In this document: positions 15,156 to 22,186 of the stretch, piece after piece
Layout: every line of letters starts with the position of its first letter
Numbering within the stretch: the stretch's first letter is position 1
Assembly (NCBI RefSeq): GCF_030269645.1
Contig: NZ_BSTR01000031.1
Span: 49,785 to 90,801, forward strand
Direction: 5' to 3'
Source of the DNA: Actinokineospora sp. NBRC 105648
GTDB taxonomy: Bacteria > Actinomycetota > Actinomycetes > Mycobacteriales > Pseudonocardiaceae
DNA: 41,017 nucleotides
The notes under the pieces: model-generated
The model's database searches: none
Told to the model about the DNA's origin: nothing
What the model saw: the letters and a program-made list of their open reading frames with translations, nothing else
Made by a program: the position numbers and the translations under genes

Positions 15156-15174
15156 AAGTGAAGGCGATTCACTT
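15156..15174. promoter_or_regulatory. Inverted repeat in divergent promoter
   Basis: AAGTGAA-GGCGA-TTCACTT is a perfect 7-bp inverted repeat in the 54-bp gap between the divergent PLP-enzyme and lactone oxidase genes. It is well placed to control both. The nearby TetR protein is a candidate binder, but this sequence differs from the palindrome upstream of the tetR gene. Confidence 0.5.
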
Positions 15175-15198
15175 AATGTTCCCGGCTGGGAGGTCCCG

Positions 15199-16524
15199 AT
15201 GACACGCACACCCCCGCAGGCCTGGCGGAACTGGGCGGGAACCGAGACCGCGGTCGCCACCGAGGTCCGCACCCCGCGGCACGTCGAGGAGATCAGCACG
15301 GCGATCACCTCGGCCGCCGAGCGCGGGCTCACGGTCCGCGCTCGCGGCAGCGGCCACTCGTTCACCGCGGTCGGCGCGGCCCACGGGGTCGCGCTCGACC
15401 TGTCCGCCTGGACCGGGATCACCGCGGCCGACCTGGACACCGGCGAGGTCACCGTCCGGTCCGGGACCACCCTCGCCGCGCTCAACACCGGCTTGGACCG
15501 GCTCGGCCGCGCCCTGGCCAACCTCGGTGACATCGACGCGCAGACGGTCGCGGGCGCGATCGCCACCGGCACGCACGGCACCGGCGCCCGCCTCGGCGGG
15601 ATCGCCACCCAGGTCAGCGCCCTGGAACTGGTCCTGGCCGACGGCTCGGTGACGCGCTGCTCGACGACCGAGCGCCCCGACCTGTTCGCCGCCGCCCGGG
15701 TGGGGCTGGGCGCGCTGGGCGTGATCAGCACGGTGACCTTGCGCACCGAACCATCGTTCGTGCTGGCCGCCGAAGAGCGCCCGGAGCCGCTCGACGACGT
15801 GCTCGACCGGCTCGATGAGCACTGCGCGGGCAACGACCACTTCGAGTTCTACTGGTTCCCCTACGGAGAACGAGCGCTCACCAAGCGCAACAATCGCCTC
15901 CCCGCGGGTACCGCCGCGCGACCGCTTGGCGCGGCGCGCCGATTTTTCGAGTACGAGGTCATGGAAAACGGCGCGTTCGGCGCACTGTGCAAGCTCGGCC
16001 GCACCGCACCGCGACTGGTTCGATCGCTGAACAAACTGTCGTCGTCAGTGCTAACGCCGCGCTCTTACAGCGATGTCTCGCACAAAGTGTTCGTCACCAA
16101 CAGGCGCGTGCGATTCGTGGAATCGGAGTACGCGATCCCGCGCGCCGCACTCGGCGACGTGTTGGCCGAGCTGCGCGTCCGGGTGCCGGCACTACCCGAT
16201 CCGGTGATGTTCCCGGTGGAGGTGCGGGTGGCCGCGCGCGACGACATCTGGCTGTCCACCGCGTACGACCGCGAGTCGGCCTACATCGCCGTCCACCAGT
16301 ACCGCGGCCTGCCCTACCGGGCGTACTTCGACCTGTTCGAGTCGATCGCCGGTGCGGTGGGTGGTCGGCCGCACTGGGGGAAGATGCACACCCTGGACGC
16401 CCGGGAACTGGCGGCGCGGTACCCGAGGTTCACCGACTTCGCCCGCGTTCGGTCCGAAGTGGACCCTGAGGGGCGCTTCCGGAACCCTTACTGCGACCGG
16501 GTTCTGGGTCCGATCGCGGACTGA
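15199..16524 (+). CDS. D-arabinono/L-gulono-1,4-lactone oxidase family FAD enzyme
   Basis: A VAO-fold flavoprotein of 441 residues. The FAD-binding domain has RGSGHSFTA (about 49-57), LGDIDAQTVAGAIATGTHGTG and GALGVISTVTL. The C-terminal aldonolactone-oxidase domain carries FEFYWFPY, and HWGKMHTLDARELAARYPR near the end, with HWGK typical of the ALO/GulD family. It oxidises a sugar-1,4-lactone, passing electrons to oxygen or another acceptor. ATG 15199 has GGGAGG 5-6 bp upstream. The long frame extending to 14641 is a shadow. Its last 37 bp overlap the convergent gene at 16488. It is co-located with the PLP enzyme and shares its promoter region. Confidence 0.9.
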   Translation: MTRTPPQAWRNWAGTETAVATEVRTPRHVEEISTAITSAAERGLTVRARGSGHSFTAVGAAHGVALDLSAWTGITAADLDTGEVTVRSGTTLAALNTGLDRLGRALANLGDIDAQTVAGAIATGTHGTGARLGGIATQVSALELVLADGSVTRCSTTERPDLFAAARVGLGALGVISTVTLRTEPSFVLAAEERPEPLDDVLDRLDEHCAGNDHFEFYWFPYGERALTKRNNRLPAGTAARPLGAARRFFEYEVMENGAFGALCKLGRTAPRLVRSLNKLSSSVLTPRSYSDVSHKVFVTNRRVRFVESEYAIPRAALGDVLAELRVRVPALPDPVMFPVEVRVAARDDIWLSTAYDRESAYIAVHQYRGLPYRAYFDLFESIAGAVGGRPHWGKMHTLDARELAARYPRFTDFARVRSEVDPEGRFRNPYCDRVLGPIAD

Positions 16525-17165
16525 ACCGCGACCTCGACCGGCACCTGGCCGCCGACCAGTTCGAGGGTCAGCCCGGCGGTGTCCGGGGTGTCGAGCAGCG
16601 CGAGCAGCACGGCCGCGACGTCCGCGCGGCTCACCGCGGCGCCGCGGACCGACTCGGCCAGCTCGACCCCGCCGGTGGGCGGGTCGTCGGTCAGCCTGCC
16701 CGGTCGCAAGATCGTCCAATCGAGATCACGCGTCCGCAGGTCGCGCTCCGCGGCGTCCTTCGCGCGCAGGTAAGCGGAGAACACCTCGTCTCCAGCGGCG
16801 TCCCCGGTCACTCGATCGAGGCCCATCGCGCTCACCTGGAGGAACCGCCGCACCTGGGCGATCTCCGCGCCGTCGGCGACCAGCTCGGCGGCGGCACGGT
16901 CGACTGTGTCCTTCCGCGCGACACCACTGCCCGGGCCCGCGCCGGCGGCGAAGACCACGGCGTCGGCACCCGCCAGCGCGGCCGCGACCTGTTCCGCTTG
17001 CGCCGCTTCGAGATCCAGCACGACGGCGTCACCGCCGCGGGCGCGCACGTCCTCGACGTGGTCGGGGTTGCGCACCAGCCCGACCACGGTGTCGCCGCGG
17101 TCGGCGGCGAGCCGGGTGAGCAGCAGCGCGATCTTCCCGTGGCCGCCCGCGATCACTAGACGCAT
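16488..17165 (-). CDS. NAD(P)H-binding atypical SDR
   Basis: An atypical short-chain dehydrogenase of 225 residues. The N-terminal MRLVIAGGHGKIALLLTRL is a Rossmann motif of the G-G-x-G-K-I type, followed by VVGLVRNPDH, VVFAAGAGPGSG and VSAMG. YLRAKDAAERDLR supplies the Tyr/Lys region, and DWTILRPGRLTDDP is the usual substrate-side block of the NmrA/SDR_a5 group. Such proteins are reductases or NADP sensors. It has no obvious operon partner: it starts 15 bp after the gene at 17181-17807 ends, on the same strand, and its 3' end overlaps the lactone oxidase by 37 bp. Confidence 0.88.
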   Translation of the reverse strand: MRLVIAGGHGKIALLLTRLAADRGDTVVGLVRNPDHVEDVRARGGDAVVLDLEAAQAEQVAAALAGADAVVFAAGAGPGSGVARKDTVDRAAAELVADGAEIAQVRRFLQVSAMGLDRVTGDAAGDEVFSAYLRAKDAAERDLRTRDLDWTILRPGRLTDDPPTGGVELAESVRGAAVSRADVAAVLLALLDTPDTAGLTLELVGGQVPVEVAVQSAIGPRTRSQ

Positions 17166-17180
17166 GGGGAAAACCTACGG

Positions 17181-17807
17181 CTACGAGGGGATCGGCGCAG
17201 TGTCGAGGATCTGGTCGTAGGCGAGCTCGCTCACCCAGCGGTAGCGGGCGTCCACGTCCGGGCAGGCGCGGTCCTGGCGACCCGGCAGGTCGAGGTCGAC
17301 GCGCGCGTCCGGCTCGGCGCTGAGGATGGCCACGCCGTAGGCCCGCGAGCGGGGCAGGCAGTTGGCCAGGTAGTCGTGGGTGAGCACGGCCGAGGTGGGC
17401 AGCACCATCGCGGCGTCGCCGTAGCGCAGGAAGGGGACCGCGTTGGCCAGCCCGGTGCGCCAGTGCCGCGCGACCGCGATCGCGCCGACGATCCGCACCG
17501 CGGGCTCGGGAACCCGGCCGTGCAGCTCGGGCCAAGCCCAGGTGGACACACTGGCCCGGTCGGTGACCGGCTCTTGGCCCAGGCAGATCCGCTCGGCGTG
17601 CACGTCGGCCCGCAGGTCGGCGACCAGGCAGACCCGACGGCCGTGCAGGGTCATCTCGGGCAGCACGGTGCCCGACCACCCGAGCGACGCCGCCGCGGCG
17701 ACGGCCAACTCGTGCACCCCCGCGGGGAGCTCGACCGGCGGGGTGAGCTGCGCAGGCAGTGCCTTCAGACTCTCGGTTACCGCTGTGCGCCCTGGAATGC
17801 CGGTCAC
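17181..17807 (-). CDS. Uncharacterised conserved-type protein
   Basis: 208 residues from GTG 17807, chosen because GGAAG lies about 4 bp upstream. A longer frame to ATG 17888 would add a basic, low-complexity leader and run into a palindrome. The product is soluble and mixed alpha/beta, with ELAVAAAASLGW, RRVCLVADLRADVH, WAWPELHGR and RYGDAAMVLPTSAVLTHDYL. No signal peptide is seen. I do not recognise the fold. It precedes the atypical SDR on the same strand by 15 bp, so the two are probably co-transcribed. Confidence 0.7.
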   Translation of the reverse strand: MTGIPGRTAVTESLKALPAQLTPPVELPAGVHELAVAAAASLGWSGTVLPEMTLHGRRVCLVADLRADVHAERICLGQEPVTDRASVSTWAWPELHGRVPEPAVRIVGAIAVARHWRTGLANAVPFLRYGDAAMVLPTSAVLTHDYLANCLPRSRAYGVAILSAEPDARVDLDLPGRQDRACPDVDARYRWVSELAYDQILDTAPIPS

Positions 17808-17878
17808 GAACTTCCGCCCTTCTCTTCCACCGATCGCCGGCCGCATCGCGTTGCCTGCCGATCGACGCGGTGTCGATT

Positions 17879-17897
17879 GGTACTTCAATTGAGTACC
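17879..17897. promoter_or_regulatory. Candidate operator palindrome
   Basis: GGTACT and AGTACC flank TCAATTG in a 19-bp near-palindrome, 72 bp upstream of GTG 17807. It is the most A/T-rich spot in the neighbourhood and fits a promoter or operator for the minus-strand pair of genes. Confidence 0.45.
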
Positions 17898-17964
17898 AGG
17901 GAGAGACGGGCGATTAAGAGGGTACGAACGCCCCCATGCGACCGGCGGCGCCGAGCGGTCGGTG

Positions 17965-17981
17965 ACCGGTCGACGACCGGT
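17965..17981. promoter_or_regulatory. Perfect 17-bp inverted repeat
   Basis: ACCGGTCG-A-CGACCGGT is a perfect inverted repeat with a single central base, inside the 853-bp gene-free tract upstream of the gene at 17181. It may be a second operator. The tract from 17982 to about 18110 shows nothing else I can name. Confidence 0.4.
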
Positions 17982-18109
17982 AATCGGACTTCGGCCCGAC
18001 TGTGCTGCCGTCTGGGTGAGACCGGGGGCAGGCGGTTGACACCAAAACTACCGACAGTGCGACAACGAAGATCAACGGTAAAGAGTTCCCCAGCAAGAGG
18101 CCCATTTCA

Positions 18110-18450
18110 GCGATCCCCCACCTAGACCACCGCGTCCCCCATCCAGCCCACCCACCCCCAGTGCCCTCCCCCTCAGCGATTTCACCGGGAAAAGGTGTCC
18201 CACCCCACACCATTCCCCTACCCCAACACCCTAAGTAACCCCCCACCCACCCAAAGCAAACCCACCCAACCCCACGAACACCGAACAGGTACAAGAGAAC
18301 AACCCCAAACGAGCCCCGGCACCAGCAGGAAGACAGCCGACCACCAACCCGCGAGGCCAAACAGGCTGAAACCCCACTCCCCACCCCACACAGCGGGCAA
18401 CCCCACCAACACAGAGAGATGAACGTCCACAGAAACCGCCCCGCGAGATC
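18110..18450 (-). other. Gene-free C+A-rich island (G+T-rich on the minus strand)
   Basis: The plus strand is dominated by C and A with few G or T (runs such as CCACCC and CAACCCC). It is the mirror of the island at 12738-13120. Both flanking transcripts (tRNA-Leu and the gene at 17181) are on the minus strand, so again the RNA-like strand is the G/T-rich one. Short frames here translate into Pro/Thr/His low-complexity peptides and are not genes. No RNA gene or mobile element is seen. Confidence 0.6.
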
Positions 18451-18458
18451 CCCACCCA

Positions 18459-18533
18459 GCGAGCGAAGCGAAGCGAACGACCCCAATTCCCTCGGCAAGC
18501 GAAGCGATGCCTCTCGGCGAGCGAAGCGAAGCC
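18459..18533. repeat. Short direct repeats built on GAGCGAAGCGAAGC
   Basis: GCGAGCGAAGCGAAGCGAA starts at 18459. CTCGGCAAGCGAAGCGATGCC (18491-18511) is followed by CTCGGCGAGCGAAGCGAAGC (from 18513), a 22-bp period with two mismatches over 21 bp. The units sit between the skewed island and the hairpin at 18579. The function is unknown. Confidence 0.65.
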
Positions 18534-18578
18534 ATCCCCGACCACGCTGGTTCAGGGGCTTGCCGCACCGTGGGGGGT

Positions 18579-18599
18579 CCGGGGGGCTCGGCCCCCCGG
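18579..18599. repeat. G/C-run hairpin
   Basis: CCGGGGGG (18579-18586) pairs with CCCCCCGG (18592-18599) around a 5-nt loop. It lies downstream of the tRNA-Leu terminator on the minus strand, matching the position of the hairpin at 12670-12688 relative to the other terminator. Confidence 0.6.
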
Positions 18600-18615
18600 G
18601 AAGGCACTGACACGC

Positions 18616-18651
18616 AAAAACCGGCGAGCGCTCTCCGCGAGCACTCACCGG
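18616..18651 (-). terminator. Rho-independent terminator of tRNA-Leu
   Basis: Read on the minus strand, CCGGTGAGTGCTC (18651-18639) pairs with GAGCGCTCGCCGG (18633-18621), 13 bp with two G-U wobbles and a GCGGA loop. TTTTT (18620-18616) follows immediately. It starts about 10 bp after the tRNA 3' end. The wobbles are on the minus-strand RNA, so it acts in that direction. Confidence 0.9.
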
Positions 18652-18660
18652 CCATTTGCG

Positions 18661-18743
18661 TGGGCGAGGGGGGAGTTGAACCCCCACGTCCTTTCGGACA
18701 CACGGACCTGAACCGTGCGCGTCTGCCATTCCGCCACTCGCCC
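18661..18743 (-). tRNA. tRNA-Leu (anticodon CAG)
   Basis: An 83-nt class II tRNA. The acceptor arms GGGCGAG (5') and CTCGCCC (3') pair fully and are followed by discriminator A. The anticodon stem encloses the loop TTCAGGT, giving CAG, which reads CTG leucine codons. A long variable arm (GTCCGAAAGGAC) and GGGGG-TTCAACT-CCCCC T-arm are present. CCA is not encoded. A tRNA-Leu beside fhaA is also seen in mycobacteria (leuT). A minus-strand -10-like TAGTGT lies at 18780-18775. Confidence 0.97.
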
Positions 18744-18834
18744 GAGTGGGTCGTCCCTCTGCGGGACGAGGGGAACACTAGCACGGGCGAAAACCCGGTT
18801 CGCACATACCCGTGTCCTGCACGGCGCGCCCGGA

Positions 18835-18840
18835 TACGAT
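18835..18840 (+). promoter_or_regulatory. Possible -10 box of the fhaA operon
   Basis: TACGAT matches TAnnnT and would start transcription near 18847, leaving a short leader with GAAGGAGG (18861-18868). No convincing -35 hexamer is seen. A small hairpin (GTCCC-TCTGC-GGGAC, about 18753-18767) lies further upstream. Confidence 0.35.
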
Positions 18841-18872
18841 CGGACCAGGACCACGCGGCGGAAGGAGGACCC

Positions 18873-20069
18873 ATGGGCATCGGACAGCGGCTCAACCGCA
18901 AGCTGGAGGACGTCGTTGGCAACACCTTCGCACGCGTGTTCGGTGGCAACGTAGTGCCCCAGGAAGTGGCGCAGGCGCTGCAGCGCGAAGGTGAGGACAA
19001 CGTCCGCGAACTGGCTGGTGGCAGGCAGTTGGCGCCCAACCACTACGTGGTGCAACTGGGGCCGGCCGACCACGACAACTTCGCCGGTGACGTAGACCGC
19101 ATGAAAGCGCTGCTCGCCGACTGCGTGGCGGAACATCTCGCCGAGCACGGCTGGGATACCTACGGCGACGTCGTAGTCTCCTTGGAGCGCTCCGACGCGC
19201 TGCACACCGGACAGTTCCGAACCCGCTCGTCCGTCGACCCCGACGTGAAGGCCCAACCTCACGGCGGCGGTGCAGGCCAACCGGCAGGCAGACGGCAGGC
19301 ACAACCCCGCAACGCAGGAGACCGATCCATGAGCCAGCCTCCCGGCTACGGCCAGGCGCCTGAAGGCGACCCGTACGGACAGCAGCAGTACGGGTACGGC
19401 CAGGGCCAGTACGGCAACGATCCCAACTACGGTCAGGGCTACGGCCAGCAGCAGCCCCCGCAGCAGGGCGGCTACGACCAGGGTTACGGCCAGCAGCAGC
19501 AGGGCGGCTATGACCAGGGTTACGCCCAGCAGCAGGGTGGCGGCTACGACCAGGGTTACGGCCAGCAGCAGCAGGGCTACGGCCAGCAGCAGGGTGGCTA
19601 CGACCAGGGCTATGGCCAGCAGCAGGGCGGTTACGACCAGGGCTACGGTCAGCAGCAGCAGGGTTACGGCCAGCAGCAGGGCGGCTACGACCAGCAGGGG
19701 TACGGCCAGCAGGGCTACGGGCAGGACCCGTACGGCCAGCAGGGCTACGCCCCGCCCGCGGTGCAGTCCGGGCCGCGGCAGCTCTCGGCGAGCCTGCAGC
19801 TCGACGACGGCTCGAACCGCAACTACTCGCTCAAGCAGGGTGGGAACGTTGTCGGTCGCGGCCAGGACGCTGACTTCCGCCTCCCCGACACCGGTGTCTC
19901 CCGGCGCCACCTGGAGATCACCTGGGACGGGCAGAGCGCGACGCTGGCGGACCTGGGGTCGACCAACGGCACGACCGTCAACGGCACGCCGGTGCAGACC
20001 TGGCAGCTCGCCGACGGCGACGTCGTCCGGATCGGCCACTCGTCCCTGGTGTTCCGCACGCAGGGCTAG
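18873..20069 (+). CDS. fhaA: FhaA: DUF3662/FHA phosphothreonine-binding protein
   Basis: 398 residues. Residues 1-115 are the DUF3662 (FhaA N-terminal) domain, [16 protein letters not shown]. Residues 155-295 are a repetitive Gly/Gln/Tyr/Asp linker built from [15 protein letters not shown] units. Residues 304-398 are an FHA domain with [17 protein letters not shown] and [11 protein letters not shown], the phosphothreonine-binding loops. In mycobacteria FhaA binds phosphorylated MviN/FhaB partners and tunes peptidoglycan synthesis at poles and septa. ATG 18873 has GAAGGAGG 4 bp upstream. It is first in the seven-gene cluster. Met153 has its own AGGAG 8 bp upstream, so a short form lacking the first domain is possible. 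Confidence 0.95.
   Translation: MGIGQRLNRKLEDVVGNTFARVFGGNVVPQEVAQALQREGEDNVRELAGGRQLAPNHYVVQLGPADHDNFAGDVDRMKALLADCVAEHLAEHGWDTYGDVVVSLERSDALHTGQFRTRSSVDPDVKAQPHGGGAGQPAGRRQAQPRNAGDRSMSQPPGYGQAPEGDPYGQQQYGYGQGQYGNDPNYGQGYGQQQPPQQGGYDQGYGQQQQGGYDQGYAQQQGGGYDQGYGQQQQGYGQQQGGYDQGYGQQQGGYDQGYGQQQQGYGQQQGGYDQQGYGQQGYGQDPYGQQGYAPPAVQSGPRQLSASLQLDDGSNRNYSLKQGGNVVGRGQDADFRLPDTGVSRRHLEITWDGQSATLADLGSTNGTTVNGTPVQTWQLADGDVVRIGHSSLVFRTQG
19441..19740 (+). repeat. Tandem repeats encoding the Y/Q/G linker of FhaA
   Basis: Imperfect in-frame units of GGCTACGACCAGGGTTACGG plus CAGCAGCAG recur about ten times with variable CAG counts. They encode [11 protein letters not shown]. Unit length and CAG number vary, as expected from replication slippage. 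Synonymous changes (TAC/TAT, GGC/GGT) between units show that the units are not freshly duplicated. Confidence 0.85.
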
Positions 20070-20152
20070 CGGGGACCATCTGGTCGGGTGTCCTCGGGTC
20101 GGGGAAGCTCGAGATACACGCAGAAGCAACGGACGAGGTCGACCAGACGTCC

Positions 20153-20189
20153 TGAGGGCTGTCCGGGGTGCACGCCCGGGCAGTCCTCA
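20153..20189 (+). promoter_or_regulatory. Strong RNA hairpin between fhaA and fhaB
   Basis: TGAGGGCTGTCCGGG (20153-20167) pairs along all 15 positions with CCCGGGCAGTCCTCA (20175-20189) around a 7-nt loop. Two pairs are G-U wobbles in the plus-strand RNA and would be mismatches on the other strand, so the structure is a sense-RNA feature. No U tract follows. It may attenuate, process or protect the mRNA between fhaA and the downstream genes. Confidence 0.6.
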
Positions 20190-20231
20190 TGTCGAGTTGG
20201 ACACCGTGAGAAGCGGGAGCGGTCACAACAA

Positions 20232-20690
20232 GTGCCTGAGTTGGTGATGCAGCTGACCAGGGCGGGCTTCCTGGCCCTGCTCTGGTTGTTCGTGCTGGCC
20301 GCGTTGCGGGTGGTCCGCTCGGACCTCTACGCGGCGTCCGGCCTGCGCGTCGCGGTGCCGGGATTCCGCCGTTCGGCGGCGGGCAAGGTGCGCGGGAAGG
20401 CGCCGCGCCAGTTGGTGGTGACCCACGGCGCGCTGTCCGGGACGCGGATCACGCTGGACGGCAGACCGATCCTGATGGGTCGCGCGGACGACTCCACGCT
20501 GGTGCTCGACGACGACTACGCCTCGACCCGGCACGCGCGGCTGTCGCTGCGCGGGACCGACTGGTACGTGGAAGACCTGGGCTCGACGAACGGCACCTAC
20601 CTGGACCGGGCTAAGGTCACCCAACCCCTCCGGGTCCCACTTGGTGTCCCGATCCGCATCGGCAAGACGGTGATCGAGCTGCGCTCATGA
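20232..20690 (+). CDS. fhaB: FhaB (FipA-type) membrane-anchored FHA protein
   Basis: 152 residues from GTG 20232, which gives the family N-terminus VPELVMQLTRAGFLALLWLF. A single N-terminal transmembrane helix (about 8-24) is followed by DLYAASGLRV and a C-terminal FHA domain (about 60-150) with MGRADDSTLVL, STRHARLSL and LGSTNGTYLDR. In mycobacteria this protein links PknA/PknB phosphorylation to FtsQ/FtsZ and division under stress. GGGAGCGG lies about 10 bp upstream. It overlaps pstP by ATGA. Confidence 0.93.
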   Translation: MPELVMQLTRAGFLALLWLFVLAALRVVRSDLYAASGLRVAVPGFRRSAAGKVRGKAPRQLVVTHGALSGTRITLDGRPILMGRADDSTLVLDDDYASTRHARLSLRGTDWYVEDLGSTNGTYLDRAKVTQPLRVPLGVPIRIGKTVIELRS

Positions 20691-22186
20691 CCCTTGTTCT
20701 TCGTTACGCGGCCCGCAGCGACCGGGGCCTGGTTCGCTCGAACAACCAGGACTCCGTGTACGCGGGCCCCCGCCTGCTCTCCCTGGCCGACGGCATGGGC
20801 GGCCACGTCGCCGGTGAGGTCGCGAGCAAGGTGGTCATCGCCGCGCTCGCGCCGCTCGACGACGACGAGCCCGGCGAGGACCTGCTCGGACAGCTCCGGG
20901 AGGCCACCCTCGCGGGCAACGGCGCCATCGCCGAGCTGGTCGCGGGCGACCCCGACCTCGACGGCATGGGCACCACGCTCTCGGCGATCCTGTTCGCCGG
21001 GAACCGGCTGGGCCTGGTGCACGTCGGCGACTCGCGCGTCTACCTGCGGCGCAACGGCCAGTTCAGCCAGATCACCCACGACGACACCTTCGTCCAGTCG
21101 CTGATCGACGAGGGTCGGATCACCGAGGACGAGGCGGCCACCCACCCGCAGCGCTCGCTGCTGCTCAAGGCGCTGACCGGGCACGAGGTCGAGCCGAGCC
21201 TGACGGTGCGCGAGGCGCGCCCGGGCGACCGCTACCTGCTGTGCTCGGACGGGCTGTCCGGCCCGGTGAGCCACGAGACGCTGAGCGAGGCCATCCAGAT
21301 CCCCGACCCGCAGGAGTGCGCGGACCGGATGATCGAGCTGGCGCTGCGCGGCGGCGGCCCGGACAACGTGACGGTGATCGTGGCCGACGTGGTCGACGTC
21401 GACTACGGCGACACCCACACCATCGTCGGCGGCGCGGCGGGCAACGGCTCGGACGAGACGCCGCCGCCGGACTCGCCCGCCTCCCGGGCCAGCGCGATGA
21501 CCACGCCGCGGCCCGAGCCGCGCAAGGTCGAGCAGCCCCCGCCGCCGGACCCCAAGGTCAAGCGGCGCAAGCGGGTGCGGGTGCTGATCGGGCTGGCGCT
21601 GGTCCTGGTGCTGCTCGCCGCCGGTGCGGTGGCGGCCCGGATCTGGGTCAACAACCAGTACTTCGTCGGCGAGGGCGACAACGGCGAGATCGCGATCTTC
21701 CAGGGCGTGCGCGGCAGCGTGCTGGGCCTCTCGCTCAACAGCCAGCTGCAGGGCTCGTGCGATCCGGCGACCACGACCTGCGACCGGTTCTACGTCAACG
21801 ACCTGGACCAGTTCGGCAAGGACGAGGTCCGCTCGGGCAGCAACACCTTCGGCAACATCGTCGACGCGCGCGAGTTCGTCCGCGGGTTGCGCAGCCGGTT
21901 CGGCCTGCCCGACTGCGCCGACTTGGCCGCGCAGCAGAGCAGCACCACCGCCACGGCCACCCCGACCACGACGACAGCGACGACAGCGACGACGACCGAG
22001 CAGCCGGGCACCCCGCCCGGTCAGCTCGACCCGTCGGCGGGCGCCACGACCAGCCCGACGGCGGGTCTGCCCACCGCCACCTCCGAGATCGTGCCCACCG
22101 GCACGGCCGCGCCGACCAGCTCCCAGGTCGTGCCGCAGGCGGGCGTGAACTGCCGCAACCCGCGCGAGGACAAGGGCGGCGGCTGA
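20687..22186 (+). CDS. pstP: PstP Ser/Thr protein phosphatase (PP2C)
   Basis: 499 residues. The PPM/PP2C domain (1-235) carries the metal ligands Asp35/Gly36 (SLADGMGGH), Asp188 (CSDGLS) and Asp226 (GGPDNVT), with HVGDSRVYL between. A basic Pro-rich juxtamembrane stretch leads to a transmembrane helix (about 299-320) and an external domain of about 175 residues with four cysteines and a Thr-rich tail. It reverses phosphorylation by PknA and PknB. The start is fixed by ATGA overlap with fhaB, and the stop overlaps the next ATG by one base. Confidence 0.95.
   Translation: MTLVLRYAARSDRGLVRSNNQDSVYAGPRLLSLADGMGGHVAGEVASKVVIAALAPLDDDEPGEDLLGQLREATLAGNGAIAELVAGDPDLDGMGTTLSAILFAGNRLGLVHVGDSRVYLRRNGQFSQITHDDTFVQSLIDEGRITEDEAATHPQRSLLLKALTGHEVEPSLTVREARPGDRYLLCSDGLSGPVSHETLSEAIQIPDPQECADRMIELALRGGGPDNVTVIVADVVDVDYGDTHTIVGGAAGNGSDETPPPDSPASRASAMTTPRPEPRKVEQPPPPDPKVKRRKRVRVLIGLALVLVLLAAGAVAARIWVNNQYFVGEGDNGEIAIFQGVRGSVLGLSLNSQLQGSCDPATTTCDRFYVNDLDQFGKDEVRSGSNTFGNIVDAREFVRGLRSRFGLPDCADLAAQQSSTTATATPTTTTATTATTTEQPGTPPGQLDPSAGATTSPTAGLPTATSEIVPTGTAAPTSSQVVPQAGVNCRNPREDKGGG

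Noticed and set aside
16488..16524. 37-bp overlap of convergent genes as evidence of a wrong frame
   Set aside because: Both proteins keep family-like C-termini up to the overlap. Short tail-to-tail overlaps are common in GC-rich genomes.
18195..18422. 75-codon plus-strand ORF in the C+A-rich island
   Set aside because: The translation is Pro/Thr/His low complexity, there is no ribosome-binding site, and the frame exists only because of the base skew.
19441..19740. CRISPR array
   Set aside because: The repeats are in frame, contiguous without unique spacers, and encode the FhaA linker. No cas genes are present.
18645..20129. Minus-strand open frame of about 494 codons opposite fhaA
   Set aside because: Its Leu/Val-repeat sequence is simply the reverse complement of the Y/Q/G repeats, and it also runs through the tRNA-Leu gene.
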